DNA of 11,441 nt from NCBI GenBank assembly GCA_030632765.1, contig DAOVUC010000026.1, positions 1-11,441 on the forward strand. Reading direction: 5' to 3'. The notes under the pieces are model-generated. The model searched no databases and was not told the origin of the DNA. It worked only from the letters and a program-made list of their open reading frames with translations. This stretch comes from Candidatus Dadabacteria bacterium (lineage in GTDB: Bacteria > Desulfobacterota_D > UBA1144 > Nemesobacterales > UBA2774). A program made the position numbers and the translations under genes. Below, one piece after another: positions 6,250 through 11,441 of this stretch (positions are counted from its first letter, which is position 1; every line of letters begins with the position of its first letter).

Positions 6250-6675
6250 ATGTATGAAACACTGAAGCCCGGTCTTACGTTTGAATTCAATTACACAGTT
6301 CCTGAGTCTAAAACTGTGCCATATATTTATCCCGAGTCTGAGGAAATGAGTATAATGCCAAAGGTTTTCGCAACCGGGTTTATGATTGCGCTTTTTGAAT
6401 GGGCATGCATAAGGTTCATAAACGAGCATATAGACTTTCCGAGAGAGCAATCAGTCGGGATTGATGTGAATCTCAGCCATACGGCCGCTACTCCTCCGGG
6501 GCTGACAGTGAATGTAAAGGGAGAGGTAATTGAAGTAGACGGAAAGAGGCTCGTCTTTTCAATAGTCGCTCACGACGGGGTGGATGAAATATCCAGAGGC
6601 ACTCACGGTAGGTTTATCGTGAACGCGGAGAAATTCACTGCCAGAGCGGAGGAAAAAGCCAGGTCTGCTACATAA
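6250..6675 (+). CDS. FlK-like (fluoroacetyl-CoA-type) hotdog thioesterase
   Basis: This 141-residue hotdog-fold acyl-CoA thioesterase probably acts as a cytosolic dimer. I chose ATG 6250 because AAGGAGG ends seven bases before it and the product then lines up end to end with FlK of Streptomyces cattleya (about 139 residues); an upstream ATG at 6166 has no such support. Compared from memory, the FlK catalytic residues are all present: Thr42 in FATGF, Glu50 in FEWAC and His77 in SHTAATPPG (FlK His76). Gly70 and Arg121 also match. HDGVDEIS and the GTH at 117-119 agree with FlK. The two lid phenylalanines that tune fluorine recognition, Phe33 and Phe36, are both methionine here. FlK hydrolyses fluoroacetyl-CoA to fluoroacetate, giving self-resistance; the substrate here is unknown. 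It leads a gene pair with the HAD protein 18 bases downstream. Confidence 0.85.
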   Translation: MYETLKPGLTFEFNYTVPESKTVPYIYPESEEMSIMPKVFATGFMIALFEWACIRFINEHIDFPREQSVGIDVNLSHTAATPPGLTVNVKGEVIEVDGKRLVFSIVAHDGVDEISRGTHGRFIVNAEKFTARAEEKARSAT

Positions 6676-6693
6676 TTTGCTTATAACATTGCC

Positions 6694-7413
6694 ATGAATA
6701 AAGACTTCTCCTCAATAAAAGCTTTAACTTTTGATGTCTTCGGCACCGTTGTCGACTGGCGCACCTCTATAATAAGAGAATGCACCGAGCTTGGAGAGTC
6801 AAAAGGGGTAAGCGCCGACTGGGCGGCTTTTGCGAATAAATGGAGGGGAGGGTACGCACCCGCAATGGACCAGGTTAGAAGGGGTGAGATTCCCTGGGCG
6901 AGCATAGATGAGCTTCACCGAATGGTGCTGGAGCGGCTCCTGGACGAGTTTAATATTACGGAACTAACAGAGGATGAGAAAGTTCACCTCAACAAAGCGT
7001 GGCACAGACTTTCGCCCTGGCCGGATTCAGTAGAGGGGCTTTTGAGATTAAAAGAGAAATATATAGTCACTACACTATCAAACGGCAATATCTCTTTATT
7101 AGTTAATATGGCAAAACACTCAGGGCTTCTGTGGGACTGCATTCTATCTTCGGAATTGGCAAAGCATTACAAGCCTGATAAAGAGGTCTACCTCACCGCC
7201 GCGTCACTTCTTGATCTGGAGCCTAAAGAGATAATGATGGCTGCTGCTCACAGGGACGACCTTGAAGCTGCAAGCGCTCTTGGACTTAAAACGGCTTACA
7301 TATCCCGCCCGCTTGAGTTTGGACCTGATGGAAAAACGGACGAAACCCAGGATATGCCCTTTGATATTGTCGCCCGTGATATTTTGGACCTTGCTGAGAA
7401 ACTGGGTGTATAG
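6694..7413 (+). CDS. Type II haloacid dehalogenase-like HAD hydrolase
   Basis: This 239-residue cytosolic HAD protein has the usual length for (S)-2-haloacid dehalogenases (about 220-240). The nucleophile is Asp14 in FDVFGT, with Thr18. Arg51 in KWRGGY matches the halide-handling Arg41 of L-DEX. Ser129-Asn130 form motif II (TLSNG). Lys160 and Tyr166 (YKPDKEVY) keep the L-DEX spacing of Lys151 and Tyr157, and Asp189 matches Asp180. Positions equal to L-DEX Ser175 and Asn177 are Ala184 and His186 (AAAHRDDLEAA), a variant I recall in many proteins annotated as type II but not tested as dehalogenases. The reaction would be hydrolytic halide removal from 2-haloacids; a phosphatase or other HAD role is possible. 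No Shine-Dalgarno is visible in the 18-base gap after the thioesterase stop, so coupled translation is likely. Confidence 0.8.
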   Translation: MNKDFSSIKALTFDVFGTVVDWRTSIIRECTELGESKGVSADWAAFANKWRGGYAPAMDQVRRGEIPWASIDELHRMVLERLLDEFNITELTEDEKVHLNKAWHRLSPWPDSVEGLLRLKEKYIVTTLSNGNISLLVNMAKHSGLLWDCILSSELAKHYKPDKEVYLTAASLLDLEPKEIMMAAAHRDDLEAASALGLKTAYISRPLEFGPDGKTDETQDMPFDIVARDILDLAEKLGV

Positions 7414-7518
7414 TCCACTTAAACAATCTTGTTTTAAAACAGAATCGTATATTGAGATTTTCCATCCCAATTAATAGGTATAATAATCTTTCAACTAACT
7501 ACAGATAGGGGGATTACT

Positions 7519-8283
7519 GTGTTTGAGTGGATTACTAACCTTTTAAGAAAAAAACCGCATACCGAAGAGGAGATGGAGGAGAGGGTCTTTTTAGAAGGGC
7601 CTCATTCGAGGCTTCGTGAGTTCGGATTTCTGCTCCGTGTTATGTGGGGGTTCCTCTACGGGTTCCGTTCTTTACATTTTGTAGGTCCGTTGGTAACCGT
7701 GTTCGGCTCTGCCAGGACTGAGGAAGACAGCCCCTATTACCAAAACGCGGTTAAAGTGGGCGGTGAGCTTGTCAATATGGGTTTTGGTGTTATGACAGGA
7801 GGCGGGCCCGGGATTATGGAGGCTGCAAACCGTGGAGCGCATGAAGCAGGAGGTACCTCAATCGGATGCAACATTATTCTCCCCTTTGAGCAGGAACCCA
7901 ATCCGTATCTGGATGTCATGATTAACTTCAATTACTTCTTTGTAAGAAAGGTGATGCTCCTTAAATATTCTTACGCCTTTATCATTATGCCCGGAGGGGC
8001 GGGAACGATGGATGAGCTCTTTGAAACCATCACACTTATACAGACTAAAAAGATATATAACTTCCCGGTTATTCTATTCGGGAAAGAGTATTTTGATCCA
8101 CTAATGGAGCTGCTCGAGCATATGGTCGAAAAAGAGACTATTAGTCCAAGTGACATTGATCTATTTTTTGTAACAGACTCCATAGAGGAAGCTATGGAGC
8201 ATATTAAAGTCAATATTGTAGATAATCATGAACTCAATCTTAAGAAAGTGCCTAAACCTTCCAGGATGCTTCTTGAGAAGTGA
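7519..8283 (+). CDS. LOG-family nucleotide 5'-monophosphate phosphoribohydrolase (TIGR00730 type)
   Basis: This 254-residue cytosolic Rossmann-like protein is often mis-annotated as lysine decarboxylase. It has the family signatures in order: VFGSAR at 61-66, MTGGGPGIMEAANRGA at 92-107, FFVRKVMLLKY at 140-150, and PGGAGTMDELFE at 158-169, the ribose-phosphate-binding and catalytic motif with Glu166. Members cleave AMP/CMP-like nucleotides to the base and ribose 5-phosphate. Plant and bacterial LOG proteins release cytokinins this way, and others serve nucleotide turnover. An extra N-terminal helical stretch of about 50 residues precedes the core. The start is GTG 7519 after AGGGGG. The 105-bp leader has a TATAAT at 7479-7484 and a 12-bp palindrome at 7430-7441, so it may have its own promoter. 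Confidence 0.85.
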   Translation: MFEWITNLLRKKPHTEEEMEERVFLEGPHSRLREFGFLLRVMWGFLYGFRSLHFVGPLVTVFGSARTEEDSPYYQNAVKVGGELVNMGFGVMTGGGPGIMEAANRGAHEAGGTSIGCNIILPFEQEPNPYLDVMINFNYFFVRKVMLLKYSYAFIIMPGGAGTMDELFETITLIQTKKIYNFPVILFGKEYFDPLMELLEHMVEKETISPSDIDLFFVTDSIEEAMEHIKVNIVDNHELNLKKVPKPSRMLLEK

Positions 8284-8383
8284 TTTGAGACGTTTGCCAA
8301 TGATTTGAATCATCCATATAACTTTCCTAAATCTATTCACGTAATCTATATACGTTGCTGATCACAATCTCTCTTCAGAGTAC

Positions 8384-8412
8384 TTGATTGGGATTGGAGC
8401 ATATTATATATT
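8384..8412 (+). promoter_or_regulatory. Probable promoter for the UbiD-family gene
   Basis: TTGATT (8384-8389) and TATATT (8407-8412) are exactly 17 bases apart, 65 bases before ATG 8478. Both boxes match the sigma-70 consensus at four or five positions. The 194-bp spacer (8284-8477) also holds a short palindrome, ATGATT-TG-AATCAT, at 8300-8313. No terminator for the preceding gene is visible. Confidence 0.4.
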
Positions 8413-8477
8413 GGTATAAGTTGGCGATTTAGAATATGAGCATTTGTTATATGCGCTGAATTGCCGGAGGAAGGCCA

Positions 8478-9944
8478 ATGAAACAATTAAAAGACTTGCG
8501 CGAGTATTTAGCTATTCTTGACAGTCTTGGCGAGCTTCAGGAAATTGACGTTGAGGTGGACTGGAACCTTGAGATTGGCGCTATAATAAGACGGGCTTAC
8601 GACCTTAGAGCCCCGGCTCCGCTTTTTAACAATATAAAGGATATAGAGGACGGGTTCAGGGTGCTCGGAGGCTCAGGGGGTTTGAGCGCGCAGAAGGGGC
8701 TCAGGCTCTCCCGTATTGCCACATCACTTGGCTTTCCGCCGGGAACTGGCGCAGAGGAGATAGTAAACTCTATAGCTGATGCAATCGCCAAAGAAGGTAC
8801 CCCGCCAAGAGTTGTAGATAGCGGCGCGTATCATGAGAATATTTTAACTGGTGACGATATTGATTTGATGCAGTTCCCTGTGCCGTTTATTCATCGTGGC
8901 GACGGCGGTCGCTACATTAACACCTGGGGCACTGTTGTTGTAGACACTCCCGACAAATCCTGGACTAACTGGTCTATAAACCGCATCATGCTCCTATCTA
9001 AAGACCGCATGACAGGCTTGATTCCTCCCCAACAGCATCTGGGAATAATTCATCAAATGTGGAAGGACAAAGGGGAGCCGACCCCGTTTGCTTTAGTGCT
9101 CGGTGCGCCTCCGGCAGTTCCGTTTTTCTCAGGCATGCCTCTGCCTAAGGACATAAGCGAGGTAAACGTGATGGGCGCTCATTTTGGTGAGCCGGCGGAT
9201 GTGGTCAAATGTAAAACTGTGGATCTTCTTGTCCCGGCTGGGAGTGAGATTGTAATCGAAGGCACTATATCTAATATGGAGACTGAAGAAGAAGGGCCAA
9301 TGGGCGAGTTTGCGGGCTATATGGGAGAGCACGATACCCCTCAGCCTATTTATAACATAAGCGCCATTACTTATAGAAATAATCCGATACTCCCCGTTGT
9401 ATATGCAGGCGTTCCGGTTGAGGATACGCAGACCTGCTGCGGTACTATGTACTCGGCTGCTATTATGGCTGAGCTGAGAAAACATAATTTTCCCGCTACT
9501 GCCTGTTTTCTCCTTTTTGAAAGCGCGGTTCACTGGCTTATTGTGACAGTTCACAGAGCGTGCAAATCATATCAGGAGACACATGAACTTACTCGCGAGG
9601 CAAAAGAGATAATTTTCAGAAGCAAGCCTGGAGTAGATATTCCAAAAGTAATGCTGGTAGATGATGACATAGACCCGAGTGATGCGGAGCAAGTAATGTG
9701 GGCATTCTCTACAAGATGTCATCCTCAGAAAGACGCTCATTATTACGACCACCAAAAGACTCTGCCGCTTCTTCATTACTTAAACGCCGCTGAGAAAAAG
9801 GACATGAGCAGCACAAAAGTAATATTTAACGCACTTCTTCCGGAGTTTGACCGTAGTAAAATTTCGGGTTTTAAATACAATGTGCCGCCCGAAATACAGG
9901 AAAAAGTGCTACGCAACTGGGAAAAATACGGATTTAAATCCTAG
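8478..9944 (+). CDS. UbiD-family prenylated-FMN-dependent decarboxylase
   Basis: The 488 residues fit the UbiD family (about 480-510). GGAGGA at 8466-8471 supports ATG 8478. Aligned from memory with Aspergillus Fdc1, the prFMN/metal ligands are Asn164, His187 and Glu228. The catalytic triad is Arg169 in NWSINR, Glu272 and Glu277 in EEEGPMGEFAGY, with the exact five-residue spacing of Glu277 and Glu282. These enzymes reversibly (de)carboxylate aromatic or alpha,beta-unsaturated acids in the cytosol. UbiD itself acts in ubiquinone synthesis, and relatives act on protocatechuate, phenylphosphate, vanillate or cinnamate. The context (HpaB-like and isomerase-like genes, no other ubi gene) points to a catabolic aromatic or enoic acid rather than quinone synthesis, but this is inference. 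The UbiX flavin prenyltransferase it needs is not in the window. Its stop overlaps the convergent gene's stop. Confidence 0.85.
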   Translation: MKQLKDLREYLAILDSLGELQEIDVEVDWNLEIGAIIRRAYDLRAPAPLFNNIKDIEDGFRVLGGSGGLSAQKGLRLSRIATSLGFPPGTGAEEIVNSIADAIAKEGTPPRVVDSGAYHENILTGDDIDLMQFPVPFIHRGDGGRYINTWGTVVVDTPDKSWTNWSINRIMLLSKDRMTGLIPPQQHLGIIHQMWKDKGEPTPFALVLGAPPAVPFFSGMPLPKDISEVNVMGAHFGEPADVVKCKTVDLLVPAGSEIVIEGTISNMETEEEGPMGEFAGYMGEHDTPQPIYNISAITYRNNPILPVVYAGVPVEDTQTCCGTMYSAAIMAELRKHNFPATACFLLFESAVHWLIVTVHRACKSYQETHELTREAKEIIFRSKPGVDIPKVMLVDDDIDPSDAEQVMWAFSTRCHPQKDAHYYDHQKTLPLLHYLNAAEKKDMSSTKVIFNALLPEFDRSKISGFKYNVPPEIQEKVLRNWEKYGFKS

Positions 9945-10771
9945 CGCATGTCCTGGGGGCGTTTAGGTAGTTTGAAAATAGTGTCGTCAATCTCAGAGTT
10001 GAGCTGGATAGTCTTGATTTTTAGAATCTCGGGGGAGGGGTTGCCGTCGACCAGGAATTCATAAGAAAAAGCTATTATAATATCACCGATTTCTATGTAT
10101 TCGCTTATATTTATTGTTGTATTAACTATTTGATCCTGAATGATAGTTTTTCCTTTTACCATAAACGGAAGAAATGTTTTAGTATCAAGATAATAAGTGT
10201 CTGTATTTCCGGTTTTAAATTGTACTTCTAGCACATATCCCCATCTGTCTTCTATCTTTTCTTTGCCCAGATACTTAATCTTATGTCCTTTTTGCTTATG
10301 ATTGATCAGAGGACCTTCAAAGTCGCATGTATCTATCATTTCCTTAGCTCTTTTTCCTTTAAGGATTTCTGCCCTATTTCCTCTTCCGGGATTCATCTGC
10401 CATGGTATTTTGCCGTCAAAAGACTCCATGAAATACAAATTGCCTGCCTGGAAATCGAGCCTACATAAATCAGGGCGCATAAAAACCGCGGCAGTTTTAA
10501 ATGTAGTTTCCTTTGTATACATGCTTCCAGCAAATTTATATGAATCCACGGCCTGCCAAGCCTTGGGGCCGCCTATAGCTTGATAGTATTTCTTCAGAAT
10601 TTCTTTTAAAGTTATTTTAGAATTGGATTTAGTTTCTTCCTTCTCAGTTTCCTGCAACGCTACCTCTATGCCGGTTTTCTTAATGTCCTCTGCGATAGCA
10701 AGAGTACTGGCCGTTCGAACATTAATAAGGATTGTGAAAACGAGGACTGAAATAGTTAAGTATTTGCGCAT
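9941..10771 (-). CDS. LolA-like periplasmic (outer-membrane lipoprotein-sorting-like) protein
   Basis: This 276-residue exported protein starts at ATG 10771 with GGAG eight bases upstream. Residues 1 to about 26 form a Sec signal peptide (MRKYLTISVLVFTILINVRT...), with no lipobox cysteine. A charged linker (EKEETKSNSK) leads to ILKKYYQAIGGPKAWQAVDS at 58-77, the opening typical of LolA/LolB-fold proteins. Repeated strands follow, such as ESFDGKIPWQMNPG, WGYVLEVQFKTGN, TYYLDTKTFLPFMVKG and TTINISEYIEIGDI. The end, DTIFKLPKRP, is the usual close of this fold. Relatives bind hydrophobic ligands or lipoproteins in the periplasm; many LolA-like paralogues have other unknown roles. It is convergent with ubiD and shares no transcription with it. 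A -10-like CATAAT lies at 10801-10796 on the minus strand. Confidence 0.75.
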   Translation of the reverse strand: MRKYLTISVLVFTILINVRTASTLAIAEDIKKTGIEVALQETEKEETKSNSKITLKEILKKYYQAIGGPKAWQAVDSYKFAGSMYTKETTFKTAAVFMRPDLCRLDFQAGNLYFMESFDGKIPWQMNPGRGNRAEILKGKRAKEMIDTCDFEGPLINHKQKGHKIKYLGKEKIEDRWGYVLEVQFKTGNTDTYYLDTKTFLPFMVKGKTIIQDQIVNTTINISEYIEIGDIIIAFSYEFLVDGNPSPEILKIKTIQLNSEIDDTIFKLPKRPQDMR

Positions 10772-10855
10772 TAATTGTCTCCACTTTTTGATATAATTAT
10801 GTTAAAGGAAAAAAAGGGAATTACAACTTAAGTGCGACACATGCTGTTATATAAT

Positions 10856-10884
10856 TTCTTATCCTTCCTTTGTGTGGATAAGAA
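10856..10884. repeat. 9-bp perfect inverted repeat upstream of the LolA-like gene
   Basis: TTCTTATCC (10856-10864) and GGATAAGAA (10876-10884) are exact complements around an 11-base loop, 85 bp upstream of the minus-strand start at 10771. There is no T run after either arm, so a terminator is unlikely. It could be an operator or an element end. Confidence 0.5.
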
Positions 10885-10953
10885 CTTAATAATTTTCAAA
10901 ATACGGAGAGTCAAATTGAAATCTGATGTGAGAGGGCACTTTCACGCAGAGGG

Positions 10954-11066
10954 CACAGCTACGCGCTGGGCGGACAAGCTCTAATAGGCTATGGAGTTTG
11001 GAAGAAATAGTATGTAAGCAGATGCTATCTGCCTACTTTTCCTAGATGAAAAGTAGCAAAAATCAC
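10954..11066 (+). repeat. Copy 1 of a degenerate repeat family with hairpin
   Basis: This unit begins with CACAGCTACGCGCTGGGC (10954-10971). A 43-base block containing GAAGAAATAG comes next, then a GCAGAT/ATCTGC hairpin (11018-11032), a perfect 9-bp hairpin CTACTTTTC/GAAAAGTAG (11033-11056) and the end CAAAAATCAC (11057-11066). The same order recurs 352 bp downstream. Confidence 0.75.
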
Positions 11067-11105
11067 CGACTGCACAGAAATGGCTAAAAATAAATCACTA
11101 CGGCT

Positions 11106-11141
11106 AAATCTTTTAATTCCACCGCAGCCCGTAAAAGATTT
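11106..11141. repeat. 10-bp inverted repeat between repeat copies
   Basis: AAATCTTTTA (11106-11115) and TAAAAGATTT (11132-11141) are exact complements around a 16-base loop. Only a few T's follow the right arm. A direct repeat, GATTTTTAACGCC (11137-11149), recurs nearly intact at about 11159-11173. Confidence 0.5.
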
Positions 11142-11238
11142 TTAACGCCTTCGTAATTGATTTTTTTAACGCCATTGCTGTAATGTCGGAAATGAAAGAC
11201 AAGTACAAAACAAAAAGTAAAGACAAAACAATAAAGAC

Positions 11239-11270
11239 AGATTTCTCCCGTTGGTCGAAATGACGGGGGT
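11239..11270. repeat. Palindromic intergenic repeat with CCCGT/ACGGG stem
   Basis: The stretch carries ATTTCTCCCGTTGGTCG followed by AAATGACGGGGG; CCCGT (11247-11251) pairs with ACGGG (11263-11267). From memory, the reverse complement (GTCATTTCGACC...GGGAGAAATCT) is a repeat found between genes in many unrelated bacterial genomes. This is recollection, not a search result. Confidence 0.5.
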
Positions 11271-11288
11271 TGTTTGTGCCTAAGAGGT

Positions 11289-11441
11289 CACAGCTACACG
11301 CTGGGCACAGCTACGCGGTGGGCATTTAATTTCTAACAGGCTCCAGAGTTTCGAAGAAATAGTTTGGGAGTCGACACTGTCCACTTCTTTTTAGTGATCA
11401 AAAGAAACAAAAATCACAGCTACGCGGTGGGCAGACAAGTT
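11289..11441 (+). repeat. Copies 2 and 3 of the degenerate repeat family
   Basis: The 18-bp head motif occurs at 11289-11306 (CACAGCTACACGCTGGGC), 11306-11323 and 11415-11432, the last two both CACAGCTACGCGGTGGGC. From 11306 the unit follows the order of copy 1: a 43-base block with GAAGAAATAG, a TTCTTTT/AAAAGAA hairpin, and CAAAAATCAC at 11408-11417. That end runs directly into the next head. The final bases, AGACAAGTT, match GGACAAGCT after the head of copy 1, so copy 3 continues beyond the window. Confidence 0.75.

Larger units (their letters stand above)
10772..11441. other. 670-bp repeat-rich region without a convincing gene
   Basis: No protein-coding frame with family signature is seen. 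A TTG at 10916 after GGAG could open a frame of only 22 codons running into the repeats, which I do not call a gene. The stretch contains a 9-bp inverted repeat (10856-10884), copies of a degenerate repeat family with hairpins, a 10-bp inverted repeat (11106-11141) and a separate palindromic intergenic repeat (11239-11270). Confidence 0.7.

Noticed and set aside
7519..8283. Lysine decarboxylase, or a UbiX partner for the UbiD gene
   Set aside because: The PGGAGTMDE and GGGPGIMEA motifs are those of LOG-type phosphoribohydrolases; no UbiX flavin prenyltransferase signature is present.
9129..9554. 141-codon open frame on the minus strand inside the UbiD gene
   Set aside because: It is fully antisense to a well-conserved enzyme, has no ribosome binding site and no family resemblance.
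10916..10984. Short TTG-started frame with a GGAG in front
   Set aside because: Only 22 codons long and it runs into the repeat head motif; most likely chance or a remnant of a lost gene start.

Overview
The window looks like chromosomal DNA of an uncultured, moderately AT-rich Gram-negative bacterium. It has Shine-Dalgarno-led genes, Sec signal peptides and a LolA-like envelope protein. The mix of UbiD, HpaB/AbfD-like, HAD-II and fluoroacetyl-CoA thioesterase-like genes would suit a deltaproteobacterium-like lineage (Desulfobacterota, SAR324 or Dadabacteria type). That placement is a guess from gene content, because no ribosomal or marker gene is present.

The left half (1-4690) is loosely packed. 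It opens with two exact copies of a 114-bp tandem repeat. Next comes a secreted protein made of golvesin/xanthan-lyase-type beta-sandwich domains, whose signal peptide lies in another reading frame and whose first domain is almost wholly missing. A helical protein of unknown function (1722-2174) follows, then an 850-bp AT-rich gap holding a strong terminator with no gene directly in front of it. After that are a muconolactone-isomerase-like small protein (3026-3349), a tiny six-cysteine protein on the minus strand (3645-3827) and a small exported protein (4093-4488).

The right half (4690-10771) is compact and metabolic. A minus-strand HpaB/4-hydroxybutyryl-CoA-dehydratase-superfamily flavoprotein, which appears to lack two of the usual four Fe-S ligands, is divergent from a thioesterase. 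That thioesterase matches FlK, the fluoroacetyl-CoA hydrolase, at every catalytic position I can recall. Eighteen bases later comes a type II haloacid-dehalogenase-like HAD protein. A LOG-family nucleotide hydrolase and a UbiD-family prFMN decarboxylase follow on the same strand. A LolA-like periplasmic protein is convergent, and its stop codon overlaps that of ubiD inside a CTAG.

The right end (10772-11441) has no convincing gene. It carries a degenerate repeat family with hairpins, plus another palindromic intergenic repeat. The observation most worth following up is the FlK-like thioesterase beside the dehalogenase-like HAD gene: a possible haloacyl-CoA/haloacid handling pair next to CoA and aromatic-acid enzymes. 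The joint role is inference; the residue patterns are read from the sequence and compared with family members from memory.
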